The notes under the pieces are model-generated. The model did not search any database, was not told where the DNA came from, and saw only the letters and a program-made list of their open reading frames with translations. A stretch of 64,000 nucleotides of DNA. Origin: Lachnospiraceae bacterium. GTDB taxonomy: Bacteria > Bacillota > Clostridia > Lachnospirales > Lachnospiraceae. The number at the start of each line of letters is the position of its first letter. Position 1 is the stretch's first letter. The position numbers and the translations under genes were made by a program. Below, piece by piece: positions 1-7,432 of this stretch. The stretch is from assembly GCA_900771995.1 (NCBI GenBank), contig CAAGQC010000007.1:1-64000 (forward strand), in the 5' to 3' direction.

Positions 1-51
1 AAAAATCATTATCAAAGCTGTCAGAAAACAGAATAAAGTTTTCCTATTCAT
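1..51 (-). CDS. N-terminus of a secreted or membrane protein (cut by window edge)
   Basis: Only the first 17 codons are inside the window. The minus strand shows an AGGAGG ribosome site followed 9 nt later by ATG at 49-51, and the peptide begins MNRKTLFCFLTALIMIF, a charged start plus hydrophobic stretch typical of a signal peptide or first membrane helix. It lies 50 nt downstream of the MerR/TipA-like regulator on the same strand, so it may be its co-transcribed target. The product cannot be named. Confidence 0.5.
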   Translation of the reverse strand, partial: MNRKTLFCFLTALIMIF

Positions 52-101
52 TTTTCGATACCTCCTACGAATTCCGATTTTACAGTTCGTCAAACCTGAA
101 G

Positions 102-836
102 TTATTTTTTGCTCATATAAAGTATATCAATGGCTTTACTTGCAAACTCCGCAGTGCCTGTACCAGCAACATTGTCAATATTTTCCGTAAGTTCTCCTCC
201 ACCAGCATACATTCTTCCAAGACCACATAAAATCTTATCAGAACATGTATAAAAATGATTCGTAATGTAATCCTGAAGTTTCTTTACCTGCAACTGCACC
301 TGCTCATCTGCCGGGTTCATTTCCTTCATTTGTCCAAATTCAACAAATAATTGCATAAACTCATTGGCGGCAGTAGCTTCGTCATCTTTAGTCCAGTTCT
401 TTGTTTTCTCTTCAAACTCCTTGAACTCAGAGGTTTGTCCCCATTGTTCTTTCGCTCGTTTAGAATACTCATCAATCTTTCTTGTATCAAATACTTTAAA
501 ATCCATATATTTCACTCCTATTCCTTTTATTCCTCGAGCGAAACTAATAAGATTTTCAAGATGCTCCTTTTTCATAGTAAGCAATTCAATCTGCTGCTCT
601 AATGCTTTGTTCCTGTCAAAGTTAGAAGCATCGATTATCTTTTTAATCTCCTTAAGCGGAAATTCCAATTCTTTAAACAGTAAAATTTGTTGCAGCCTTT
701 CCAAGGATGTATCGTCATACAACCTATAACCTGACTCTGTATATTCAATAGGTTTTAAGAGTCCAATGGTGTCGTAATACTGCAGAGTGCGTATACTCAC
801 TCCTGTTAATTTACTTACTTCATTCACCGTCATCAT
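102..836 (-). CDS. MerR-family regulator with TipAS drug-recognition domain
   Basis: Transcription regulator of the TipAL/Mta group. Residues 1-70 form the MerR winged helix (TVNEVSKLTGVSIRTLQYYD), followed by a dimerisation coiled coil (about 75-105) and a C-terminal TipAS-like ligand domain (about 120-240). Members bind small hydrophobic or thiopeptide-type molecules and untwist their own promoter. The start is set at the third codon of the longest frame because AGGAGG then sits 8 nt upstream. The promoter just upstream has the 19-bp spacer of MerR-controlled genes. About 244 residues is normal for the family. The ligand is unknown. Confidence 0.85.
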   Translation of the reverse strand: MMTVNEVSKLTGVSIRTLQYYDTIGLLKPIEYTESGYRLYDDTSLERLQQILLFKELEFPLKEIKKIIDASNFDRNKALEQQIELLTMKKEHLENLISFARGIKGIGVKYMDFKVFDTRKIDEYSKRAKEQWGQTSEFKEFEEKTKNWTKDDEATAANEFMQLFVEFGQMKEMNPADEQVQLQVKKLQDYITNHFYTCSDKILCGLGRMYAGGGELTENIDNVAGTGTAEFASKAIDILYMSKK

Positions 837-862
837 TGTCATTTCCTCCTCTCGATAAGCAT

Positions 863-896
863 ACTCTAAACTATTACTTTACGTAGGAGTCAATAG
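863..896 (-). promoter_or_regulatory. MerR-type promoter with 19-bp spacer and overlapping operator
   Basis: On the minus strand TTGACT (888-893) and TAGAGT (863-868) are separated by exactly 19 bp, the over-long spacer characteristic of MerR-activated promoters. An inverted repeat AAACTATT/AATAGTTT overlaps the -35 element and spacer. It lies directly before the TipA-like regulator, so autoregulation is likely. Confidence 0.7.
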
Positions 897-981
897 TTTT
901 TCAAAGAAATTTTCAAAATTAAACAGCTTGATAAACAACGATTTTTAATTCTCTGCGACATCCCGATAAGCTGGAATTGAC

Positions 982-1143
982 TTACTTCTTCTTGTCATTG
1001 AAGTAGATGATAAACGCACCCATTACAGCAATAGCAATGAGCAATCCAAACTCAACCCAATTACCTAAAAATTCAAGTCCTACGACCATGCCTAAATAAC
1101 CAACAATCAATGTAACGATTGCTGCCAATATCGCTTTACCCAT
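982..1143 (-). CDS. small membrane protein, 53 aa
   Basis: Starts MGKAILAAIVTLIVGYLGM with AAGGAG 8 nt before the ATG. Two hydrophobic segments (about 3-22 and 30-46) are joined by a short loop with one Glu and one Asn, and the protein ends in NDKKK, so it should be a two-helix hairpin protein with a cytoplasmic basic tail. A longer in-frame extension upstream has no ribosome site and is not adopted. No family is recognised with certainty. Neighbours are regulators of an accessory region. Confidence 0.55.
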   Translation of the reverse strand: MGKAILAAIVTLIVGYLGMVVGLEFLGNWVEFGLLIAIAVMGAFIIYFNDKKK

Positions 1144-1295
1144 ATAATCACACTCCTTTATCAAGTCCCGAGTTGTTAAACTCTTTCTCTGTTCCATCTT
1201 CTTGCCCTTCGGACAAGAAGCATCCCTCGCTCTAAAGAGCTCGGTCAATTCCTGCTTGTCGAGCTAGAAAATCTTGAATTTTTAGTATCCGCTTT

Positions 1296-1625
1296 TTACA
1301 CAGACAGATTCGCATCTCCCCAATCCTTCATATAGTCAAGAACAGATAAAAAACTTTCTCCCAGTTCTGTCAATGAATACTCCACACGTGGAGGGACCTC
1401 ACAAAAATCGTGGCGAAGGATAAAACCGTCTGCCTCTAATTCTCGGAGTTGCTTTGTAAGGGAACTTTCCGTTATTTCTCCGATCTGGCGGCGAAGCTGC
1501 CCAAACCTCCGGACATCACATTTTCCGATATACCAAAGAATTTCAATTTTATATTTTCCTCCCAGTAATTTCTGCACGGTGGAAATTGTTTTGCACCGAT
1601 TGATTGCGGATTCAGATTTTCTCAT
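1296..1625 (-). CDS. HxlR-family transcriptional regulator
   Basis: A winged-helix regulator of 109 aa with the HxlR signature: a conserved Cys near the N-terminus (NRC), the core LLGGKYKIEILWYI, R.FGQLRRQI and LTKQLRELEADG recognition helix, and PPRVEYSLTELG wing. HxlR/YodB/CatR proteins often sense electrophiles or disulfide stress through the N-terminal Cys. The start at 1625 is preceded by AAGGAG at 9 nt; longer frames lack this. It is divergent from the radical SAM gene, with nested GTAC palindromes between them, so it probably controls that gene and itself. Confidence 0.85.
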   Translation of the reverse strand: MRKSESAINRCKTISTVQKLLGGKYKIEILWYIGKCDVRRFGQLRRQIGEITESSLTKQLRELEADGFILRHDFCEVPPRVEYSLTELGESFLSVLDYMKDWGDANLSV

Positions 1626-1676
1626 TCTTTTCATCTCCTTCTCTGTCATTATATCCCATTTCACACCAAAATAAAA

Positions 1677-1700
1677 GGTACTATAAAAAAGTACCGTACT
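1677..1700. promoter_or_regulatory. nested GTAC palindromes, candidate HxlR operator
   Basis: GGTACT (1677-1682) and AGTACC (1690-1695) form a perfect inverted repeat with a 7-nt centre, and the right arm is reused in AGTACCGTACT (1690-1700). TACT-N-AGTA palindromes of this shape are known for HxlR/YodB regulators. The site lies just upstream of the extended -10 for the radical SAM gene and in the leader of the HxlR gene. Confidence 0.6.
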
Positions 1701-1718
1701 TTTATTTTCGCTGTGCTT

Positions 1719-1727
1719 TGCTATAAT
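1719..1727 (+). promoter_or_regulatory. extended -10 promoter of the radical SAM gene
   Basis: TGCTATAAT gives a consensus extended -10 element. The -35 position falls in the GTAC palindromes and has no good TTGACA match, which suits a promoter blocked by a bound regulator. Confidence 0.5.
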
Positions 1728-1800
1728 GTTGTTAACGGGAAAGTCGTGTGCAGGTTTGCCCGTTACCTGCACATAATCATTGCAACAGGAGGTATTTACC

Positions 1801-2736
1801 ATGCACTATACAGGAACCATCTGGCGTCCACCCTACGAGGCAGATTCCCTGCTTTTAGAAGTGACCGCAGGTTGCACACATCACAAGTGCAAATTTTGCA
1901 CGCTGTACAGTGACCTACCCTTCAAATTCAGGATGACACCCATAAAGGATATCGAAAGCGACTTATTGGAGGTACAGGTCTTACGCAATAATCCTGCTTC
2001 CATAATAACAAACAAACTACAGGGATTGCCACGTCCCAAGCCGATACAAAGAGTTTTCCTAACTGGGGCAAACCCATTCGTTCTCAAAACAGACAAACTC
2101 CTTGAAATTGCAGCACTCATCCGAAAGTATTTGCCATCTGTCAAATCAATCGGCTGTTTTGCCCGTATTACAGATTCAAAGAATAAGACGGAGGAAGAAT
2201 TGCTGCAACTCCGGCAGGTAGGATATAACAGACTGACGATTGGAGTAGAAACCGGAGATGATGCGGCGTTGTCCTTCATGCGAAAAGGTTATACTTCGCA
2301 AGATATTCTAACCCAATGCAAAAGGTTGGAGCAGGCGGGCATTGAGTATGGCTTCTTCTATCTGACCAGCATTTCTGGTAAAGGAAATGGAGAAACCGGT
2401 GCGAAAGCCTCAGCAGAAATTTTCAATCAACTACATCCTTTTCTGATCGGACCGAATATGCTGACAATCTACCCGGAATCAGAACTGTATCAGGAAATAC
2501 AAAACGGAAACTGGGAAGCAGAAGGTGAAATTGAAAAATATCGGGAACTCCGTGTCCTTGTGGAGAATTTGAATATTTCAACCTATTTTGCCGCCATGGG
2601 AGCTTCCAACGCCTTTCAACTTCAAGGACTTTTGCCGGAGGACAAAGAAAAATTACTGGAGACACTCGATAGAATTATTTCGGAAGCCGATGAAACCGAA
2701 CTGCTGCACTACAGAAAAAATCTCCCTCATTTATAA
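1801..2736 (+). CDS. radical SAM protein with CX4CX2C cluster motif
   Basis: A 311-aa radical SAM enzyme of the stand-alone COG1032-like type. The [4Fe-4S] cysteines are C25, C30 and C33 (GCTHHKCKFC), giving spacing CX4CX2C instead of the usual CX3CX2C. The N-terminus TIWRPPYEADSLLLEVT and the region IGVETGDDAALSFMRKGY, resembling the SAM-binding strand of the core, fit the superfamily. AGGAGG lies 8 nt before the ATG at 1801; the longer frame is not supported. It is divergent from an HxlR regulator, which suggests a stress- or metabolite-induced enzyme. The substrate is unknown. Confidence 0.8.
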   Translation: MHYTGTIWRPPYEADSLLLEVTAGCTHHKCKFCTLYSDLPFKFRMTPIKDIESDLLEVQVLRNNPASIITNKLQGLPRPKPIQRVFLTGANPFVLKTDKLLEIAALIRKYLPSVKSIGCFARITDSKNKTEEELLQLRQVGYNRLTIGVETGDDAALSFMRKGYTSQDILTQCKRLEQAGIEYGFFYLTSISGKGNGETGAKASAEIFNQLHPFLIGPNMLTIYPESELYQEIQNGNWEAEGEIEKYRELRVLVENLNISTYFAAMGASNAFQLQGLLPEDKEKLLETLDRIISEADETELLHYRKNLPHL

Positions 2737-2854
2737 GCAAACCTGTTTATGAATACACCCTGTAGCAATATAAATACACTATGGGGGTGTATTCTTGTAT
2801 TCATACAACGCCCGATTTACCAGCCAAACGCCGATTTGTACTCTGTGTATTTCG

Positions 2855-2931
2855 CCCTTGCAGGGAGCAAAGTCACGCAAGCGTGACTTATACAAATGCT
2901 GTCGCATTTGAGGTTATGCCGGATACGGCAT
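2855..2931. repeat. four tandem small hairpins, possible mobile-element remnant
   Basis: This 270-bp gap between genes (2737-3005) has no ORF but carries four adjacent perfect hairpins: CCCT-tgc-AGGG (2855-2865), AAGTCACGC/GCGTGACTT (2870-2889), CAAATGC-tgtc-GCATTTG (2893-2910) and ATGCCG-gata-CGGCAT (2916-2931). The CGCCCT at the first one resembles the core of some MobP/MobQ transfer origins. No relaxase or integrase gene is visible nearby, so this is read as a remnant. Confidence 0.45.
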
Positions 2932-3005
2932 TATGTTCGTAACAAGGGGACTTTTTTACAGCCCCTCTGCACTATGTTAAATATTACAATTTGAATCCAA
3001 AGAAG

Positions 3006-3587
3006 TTATGATTGTATCATTTTCAAACATACTTGATACATATTAAACAAATGCATATTATCTACTGTCTCTATTGTCTTCCAAATACACACCTCAACTC
3101 GACCATACACATAAACTGACATATCTCCAGCAAACCCCAATAGTCTAGGTCTATTTACACCATAAAGTTTCTTTGGTTTTGATAAGTAGCCCCAATATAT
3201 GTTGGGATTATTCTTAATAAATACTTCTCCAAAATACGCCGAAATATCAACTGCTATCATAATTGTATTTAGCGACAGCTTTCGTCTATCGCTCATAATA
3301 TGTGCTTTTATCCAATTTGGACGCATAGCTAATTCCAGCATTAATTCTTGTTCATCTTTTGTACACACCTCAATATGATTTGAAAACCAATCCCATAATT
3401 CAATTAACGAATTGGGCGTTTTATCTAATACCCTATGCGTCCCCGTTAAATTAATATACTTTTCTAAATTCTGTATCCTCTGCTCTATGGTATCAATATA
3501 CCATACAAAATATTGTTCAGCTTGCTTTTTCTTCATATCTTCAAATGGTATAAGTTCAAACGGCGGGGTCATTCCATTATATTGCAT
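3006..3587 (-). CDS. hypothetical protein, 193 aa
   Basis: A soluble, aromatic-rich protein without signal peptide or membrane segment. The ATG at 3587 is chosen because AGAGGTG lies 6 nt upstream; a GTG 9 nt further out has no spacing for a ribosome site. Visible features are a helical N-terminal third (AEQYFVWYIDTIEQRIQNLE) and a Trp/Tyr-rich middle. I do not recognise a family. The AT-rich composition and its place between a hairpin cluster and a truncated macro-domain gene suggest accessory DNA; a phage- or toxin-immunity role is possible but unsupported. Confidence 0.5.
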   Translation of the reverse strand: MQYNGMTPPFELIPFEDMKKKQAEQYFVWYIDTIEQRIQNLEKYINLTGTHRVLDKTPNSLIELWDWFSNHIEVCTKDEQELMLELAMRPNWIKAHIMSDRRKLSLNTIMIAVDISAYFGEVFIKNNPNIYWGYLSKPKKLYGVNRPRLLGFAGDMSVYVYGRVEVCIWKTIETVDNMHLFNMYQVCLKMIQS

Positions 3588-3608
3588 ACATGTCACCTCT
3601 TATAACTA

Positions 3609-3770
3609 TTAATGAATAACATACTGAATTCCATTTTGTGTCAAGAACTCAAGCAATTGCTGAGTTGCACCACCCCGACCAGTAATATCACTTTTCGCCA
3701 GTTTCCATGTCCATTGTGTTATGACATTTAATACATTGATATTGAAGGAAATGCAGTAGACCTGATTCCA
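3609..3770 (-). pseudogene. orphan C-terminal reading frame, gene fragment
   Basis: A 53-codon open stretch without a start signal overlaps the broken 3' end of the macro-domain gene in another frame. Its protein-like tail (QWTWKLAKSDITGRG, then TQQLLEFLTQNGIQYVIH and stop) looks like the C-terminus of a real protein whose remainder is gone. It suggests that a deletion joined two unrelated genes. I cannot identify the parent family. Confidence 0.35.
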
Positions 3771-4090
3771 TTATCCATTGCCAGCTTCATAGAATTAAAA
3801 TAGCAGTTAGCAAGAAGCTCCTCTTCTCTATCTCTGCCTCCATTCCATATCGGTCCTACAGTATGAATAACATAATCGCATGGTAAATTATAGGCTTTTG
3901 TTATCTTTGCTTCTCCAGTCACGCATCCGTGAAGTGTCCTACACTCAGCCAGAAGTTCCGGTCCTGCGGCTCTATGAATCGCGCCATCTACACCGCCTCC
4001 GCCAAGATGAGAGTTATTTGCTGCATTAACAATTGCCTGCACATCTGTTACTTTTGTTATATCTCCTTTTACTGTCTTAATCAAATACAT
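3728..4090 (-). pseudogene. macro (ADP-ribose binding) domain protein, C-terminally truncated
   Basis: The N-terminal two thirds of a macro domain of the YmdB/O-acetyl-ADP-ribose deacetylase type: VKGDITKV, IVNAANNSHLGGGGVDGAIHRAAG, ITKAYNLPCDYVIHTVGP and the start of the second ligand loop, FPSIS. Intact proteins continue with STGVYG-like residues and 50-70 more residues; here the frame stops 2 codons after FPSIS and runs into an unrelated fragment. The Asn and Asp positions that bind ADP-ribose in the first loop are present. It sits behind the YccF gene on the same strand. Probably non-functional, although a short product would be made. Confidence 0.75.
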
Positions 4091-4110
4091 CTTTCTTACC
4101 AGCCTGTTTA

Positions 4111-4470
4111 TTATATTACCTCTGCCCCAAATGGCATCAGAGACAATTTAGCAATTTTGAAAAACTGCTTTCCGAAAGGAATTCCGATAATTGTTATACA
4201 ACATATCAGACCTGCCACAGCATTTCCAACTGCCATAGGGATTCCTGATACAATCAGCCAGATAATATTTGCAATTAAGCTAACTGCACCGCCACCATAT
4301 ACCACTTCTTTTCCAAACGGAAAAAATGCCAAACCTGCAAACTTAAAACATTGTAAGCCTATCGGTATTCCTATTATGGAAATGCACCACAGGCAACCTG
4401 CCAAAACCCATGACAGTCCACTCAACAATCCACCACATATAAACCAAAGTATATTTCCTAATATGCTCAT
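4111..4470 (-). CDS. YccF-domain inner-membrane protein
   Basis: A 119-aa membrane protein with two copies of the YccF (DUF307) repeat: GNILWFICGG to FFPFGKEV, and ANIIWLIVSG to LMPFGAEV. Each contains a glycine-rich hydrophobic hairpin ending in the family motif IGIP(I/F)G..(C/F)FK. The function of the family is not established. The ATG lies 2 nt downstream of the stop of the preceding 72-aa gene, so the two are translationally coupled, and the truncated macro gene follows 20 nt later. Confidence 0.8.
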   Translation of the reverse strand: MSILGNILWFICGGLLSGLSWVLAGCLWCISIIGIPIGLQCFKFAGLAFFPFGKEVVYGGGAVSLIANIIWLIVSGIPMAVGNAVAGLICCITIIGIPFGKQFFKIAKLSLMPFGAEVI

Positions 4471-4471
4471 A

Positions 4472-4690
4472 TCAATATTCCTTCTCTATCTCTCCATCTA
4501 TTCCATACATTTTCTTGAATGCATCAGGGTCTGCCTGATTTTTAATCAGCATAACCTCATCTATCTTACCTGTATGAATGTCCTTAAAGCCTGCAACCTG
4601 CTCACCATTACATATGCTCGCCTTGATTACTGGTTTCTTATTTTCTTTATCATATGTCTTCGTAACTATCTTTTTCTTAAATAGTCCCAC
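4472..4690 (-). CDS. conserved small protein MGLFKKK..., 72 aa
   Basis: A charged soluble protein of a type common in Clostridia (GLFKKKIVTKTYDKENKKPV at the start, GEQVAGFKDIHTGKIDEVML in the middle, ending GIDGEIEKEY). The GTG at 4690 is preferred over the one at 4699 because AGAAGG then lies 8 nt upstream and the family starts with MGLFKKK. Function unknown. It is the first gene of a small operon with the YccF and macro-domain genes. Confidence 0.6.
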   Translation of the reverse strand: MGLFKKKIVTKTYDKENKKPVIKASICNGEQVAGFKDIHTGKIDEVMLIKNQADPDAFKKMYGIDGEIEKEY

Positions 4691-4973
4691 TCTGAGCACC
4701 TTCTTTTGACTTTGCCATCAGTATAAGTTTTTCAAAGGACTGTGCAAAACGTACATCATCTTCTTCTGTACGCTTTCTCGGGTCTCCGCTTCCGCTCCGG
4801 TCCGCGCAAAGCCGATGTCCACCGGACATCGTGCGCCCTTTCATATGATTCTTATGAGAGCTGCGTCTTGCCTTCTTGTTAAGATGTCGTTCCATAAGCA
4901 TCTGATCTATGTTATCATTCGTGTACCACTTGCCAGATTGGTGAATAGCATATGCACCTTTTCCAAGAGCCAT
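4677..4973 (-). CDS. doubtful ORF, 98 aa, possibly gene debris
   Basis: A basic open frame (KKARRSSHKNHMKGRTM; ending RKRTEEDDVRFAQSFEKLILM) that overlaps the start of the 72-aa gene and the end of the broken Abi gene. The C-terminal part is protein-like, but no ribosome site precedes the first ATG and no family is recognised. It could be the displaced tail of another accessory gene fused by deletion. Confidence 0.25.
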   Translation of the reverse strand: MALGKGAYAIHQSGKWYTNDNIDQMLMERHLNKKARRSSHKNHMKGRTMSGGHRLCADRSGSGDPRKRTEEDDVRFAQSFEKLILMAKSKEGAQSGTI

Positions 4974-5083
4974 AGCAGCGACACCATATATTCCTCATTC
5001 TCAATAATTAAGCCAAGTGATTTTAAATTTTCTATTTGCTCGTCTATTGTCATCGGTAATTGATGTTGCTTTAATTTCCCCAT
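4907..5083 (-). pseudogene. Abi-family (AbiD/AbiF, Abi_2) protein, N-terminal remnant
   Basis: The start matches Abi_2 abortive-infection proteins: MGKLKQHQLPMTIDEQIENL followed by KSLGLIIENEEY, with AGGGGG 9 nt upstream. Intact members then continue into a region like FLNDVSYFRLIKAY and reach about 300 aa. Here similarity ends after NEEY and the frame stops at 58 codons, so the HEPN-like catalytic part is lost. A structured leader resembling the abiF RNA lies immediately upstream and still has a good promoter. Confidence 0.65.
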
Positions 5084-5104
5084 GTATTTTCCCCCTAAAA
5101 TTAA

Positions 5105-5150
5105 AAGACCCAACGTGGTCCGCATCGTTGAGAGGCGTGTTGGGTTCTGT
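5105..5150 (-). ncRNA. abiF-like structured RNA leader
   Basis: On the minus strand AACCCAAC (5139-5146) pairs with GTTGGGTC (5107-5114) to close a stem around a 24-nt interior containing CGCCTCTCAACG and GCGGACCACG. The element lies between a strong promoter and the Abi start codon. Position and the CCCAAC/GTTGGG closing stem fit the RNA described upstream of abiF-type genes. The family assignment is from memory and not computed. Confidence 0.5.
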
Positions 5151-5157
5151 TATTTTT

Positions 5158-5186
5158 AGTATATTCTATATGTTGTAAAATTACAA
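5158..5186 (-). promoter_or_regulatory. promoter of the abi leader RNA
   Basis: TTGTAA (5181-5186) and TATACT (5158-5163) on the minus strand are separated by exactly 17 bp. Transcription would start near 5151, just before the closing stem of the structured leader. Confidence 0.65.
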
Positions 5187-5291
5187 TGATTATTTCAAAT
5201 TGCTCAACCCTTTTTTCTTATACCCACAGTCACAATAAGGTCCACCGGAAGCCAGGGTGTATTCCCTGACGAAATTCATGACGCCGCCTGC

Positions 5292-6269
5292 CTATTCCTC
5301 TGTATTTCCCGCCTTGCTGTGCTTGTGTCTCTTGCGCACTTCCCGCGCATGATCCCTGCGGGCGGCAATAGCCTCCGCGTCTTCCTTGGAGATCAGCTTC
5401 GTGGTCTTTACAATATATACACCACCATCATAAGCCTTGCGTACCCGGATCTTACCCTTAAGATAACCGTGCTTTTCACAGTAGGCCACACAGTAATAAT
5501 GCCTGCCGTTGGCGCTGAACCATTTGATCCGCTTGCGCAGGTTCCGGTGGCAGAGGTAACATTTGCTGGACACAACCTCCTTGTCCGCAAAAGCTTCCGT
5601 CTTATCCTTGAACTCTCTGGAAATATATTTTACATAGGTGTCAAACTGTGTCTTGACCTCATCCTTGCGATCCTTCGGCGGGCAGAACGTGTCATAGGAC
5701 AGGTTCACCAGTACCTCCGGGTGCTCCTCCAGAATCCGGATCAGGATCTTGGCCGTATAATAGGCATCGCTGAAAGCCCGGTGAAAAGGAATGTCCTTCT
5801 CAATCTGCAGGAAATCAATGGCATATTCCAGATTCCGGCGGATCTTGCGCTCCTCGTAGGCGATGGCAAACAGCTTCTGCACGTCGAGAAACGGCAGCGG
5901 TCCCGGTGCCAGAAGCGGCATGTCATAATATGCCATATTCCGCTGTAACTCCGTCAGATCCAGGGTTCCCCAGGTACAGAACAGGTGCTCCTCCGATCCG
6001 CACCAGGTGACAAAATCGCCCCCGACTTCCGGGAAAGGTCTCCCCCGTTCCAGCTCCTGCATCTGAATATGGATCAGTTTGCTGGTGATCTTGTGCATCT
6101 CATGGTAGACCTGCGGTTTAACCAGTTCATTGAATTCACTGACCATGACCCGTTCGTTATTCAGTTTGATGGCTCCGATTTCAATGATTTCAAAGGGAAG
6201 CTTCTCCACAGCGTCCTCTTTGCCGGTGTTACTCTGATTCCATTCCAGATCCAGAACGATATATTCCAT
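5292..6269 (-). CDS. DEDDh 3'-5' exonuclease (ERI-1/KapD-like) with Cys-rich tail
   Basis: An exonuclease of the DnaQ-like superfamily. The acidic catalytic set is visible as D7 and E9 (LDLEWN), D104 (GTLDLTE), and H163/D168 (FHRAFSDA), which defines the DEDDh type acting on RNA or DNA 3' ends. The C-terminal 110 residues are an extension with CYLCHRNL and YYCVAYCEKHG, arranged like a small zinc-binding module, then a Lys/Arg-rich tail. The ATG at 6269 has GGAGG 5 nt upstream; an ATG 4 codons earlier is less likely. Monocistronic or linked to the esterase upstream (29-nt gap). Confidence 0.8.
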   Translation of the reverse strand: MEYIVLDLEWNQSNTGKEDAVEKLPFEIIEIGAIKLNNERVMVSEFNELVKPQVYHEMHKITSKLIHIQMQELERGRPFPEVGGDFVTWCGSEEHLFCTWGTLDLTELQRNMAYYDMPLLAPGPLPFLDVQKLFAIAYEERKIRRNLEYAIDFLQIEKDIPFHRAFSDAYYTAKILIRILEEHPEVLVNLSYDTFCPPKDRKDEVKTQFDTYVKYISREFKDKTEAFADKEVVSSKCYLCHRNLRKRIKWFSANGRHYYCVAYCEKHGYLKGKIRVRKAYDGGVYIVKTTKLISKEDAEAIAARRDHAREVRKRHKHSKAGNTEE

Positions 6270-6298
6270 GCGTTCCTCCATAACTAAATTATTTGTCC

Positions 6299-7384
6299 CT
6301 ACAGTCTCGGCAAAGCCACATCCAGTACTTCCTCATGCCAGCAATGGTCTCCCTCTCTGACATCATGGATCGGATATTCTTCCTTCCCATACAGCCGGTA
6401 AGCCTTCCGCACGATATCCAGCTGCTCCGTCACATTCTGCAGTCCTCTGGGACCGTTCAGATGATCGTCCCGGCAGGACTGGACTGCCAGCGGTCTCGGC
6501 GCAATAAGGGAAGCAATATCCCCCATATCAAAGTGTTCCCACAGATGGGGAACATAATTACAACTGCAATTTCCATTGAGCAGCAGCAATGCATCCCGAT
6601 AACCATAGAGATACCCGCTGATAATGCATTTTTTCACGCGATCATCCAATGCCGAGATCCACAATGTCTGCATACCGCCGCCGGAAAATCCCACGACACC
6701 CAAATCGTCCGTATCCCATTCGTCCCGCTCATAGACATAATCGATCAGCCGGGAAGCATCCCATGCGCACATGCCCGCCACGGTCTCTCCCAGAGGCTCC
6801 GCCATATGTGCCAGCTGAAAACAGGTACTGGTCAGAAAAGACTTCTCATCCGTTCCCTTCTGTAATGCCTCATCCCTGCGCTCTCCGAAGCCTCTGCAAT
6901 CCGGACAGATCGCCACATAGCCCCGCTTTGCCAGCTGCATACCGTAATCATAATGGTAGAACTCGATCATCCGCTTTACCGCCGGAATGTCGTCACGGCC
7001 TGCCACGCTGAATTTGCCTGCGCCCTGATGGCCCGGAAGGGCAAGAAAACATTTCTGTTTTCCTTCACCCTGCTTTGGCGGGATCAGGATATACATGGGC
7101 ATATACACTTCCGGCTCTACCTGAAGGATCACTTTTTCCCGGCGAATGCCGTTTTCCAGTTCTACGACTTCTTCCACACGGGGTTCCAGATTGCAGGTCT
7201 CCATGTATTTCCATCCCAGAAGTTCCTTCAGCGTCTCCCGGGAAGTCTCTTTCCAGCTTTCCCATTCCTCTCTGGTGGATCCGGTGAAAGCATCCTGTCT
7301 TGCATAGTTATCGAATTTCTTCTGCATTCCCTTCAGGCTTCCGTAGAAGCGAGGGATCTGAATGATCGTATCTGCCTGTTTCAT
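6299..7384 (-). CDS. alpha/beta-hydrolase, acetyl-xylan-esterase-like (Abhydrolase_7 type)
   Basis: A 361-aa cytoplasmic serine hydrolase. The nucleophile elbow is GFSGGG (preceded by DLGVV), the acid probably the Asp in CRDDHLNG, and the base His in EGDHCWHEE near the C-terminus. The motif CPDCRGFGERRD after the oxyanion region is typical of the acetyl-xylan-esterase/dienelactone-hydrolase-like group that deacylates sugars or oligosaccharides. No signal peptide is present. AAGGAG lies 5 nt before the chosen ATG. It follows another esterase gene on the same strand with a 48-nt gap, suggesting a two-gene deacylation operon. Confidence 0.7.
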   Translation of the reverse strand: MKQADTIIQIPRFYGSLKGMQKKFDNYARQDAFTGSTREEWESWKETSRETLKELLGWKYMETCNLEPRVEEVVELENGIRREKVILQVEPEVYMPMYILIPPKQGEGKQKCFLALPGHQGAGKFSVAGRDDIPAVKRMIEFYHYDYGMQLAKRGYVAICPDCRGFGERRDEALQKGTDEKSFLTSTCFQLAHMAEPLGETVAGMCAWDASRLIDYVYERDEWDTDDLGVVGFSGGGMQTLWISALDDRVKKCIISGYLYGYRDALLLLNGNCSCNYVPHLWEHFDMGDIASLIAPRPLAVQSCRDDHLNGPRGLQNVTEQLDIVRKAYRLYGKEEYPIHDVREGDHCWHEEVLDVALPRL

Positions 7385-7432
7385 GACTGCTCCTTGCATT
7401 TCCTATCCGTTTTTCTTATTACTTTACCGCAC

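Noticed and set aside
364..729. 121-codon plus-strand ORF opposite the MerR gene
   Set aside because: It is antisense to a clear TipA-like gene, has no ribosome site and shows no protein-like pattern.
1144..1248. 35-codon extension of the small membrane protein
   Set aside because: The ribosome site lies inside the extension, directly before MGKAIL, and the extra residues are charged and unlike the rest.
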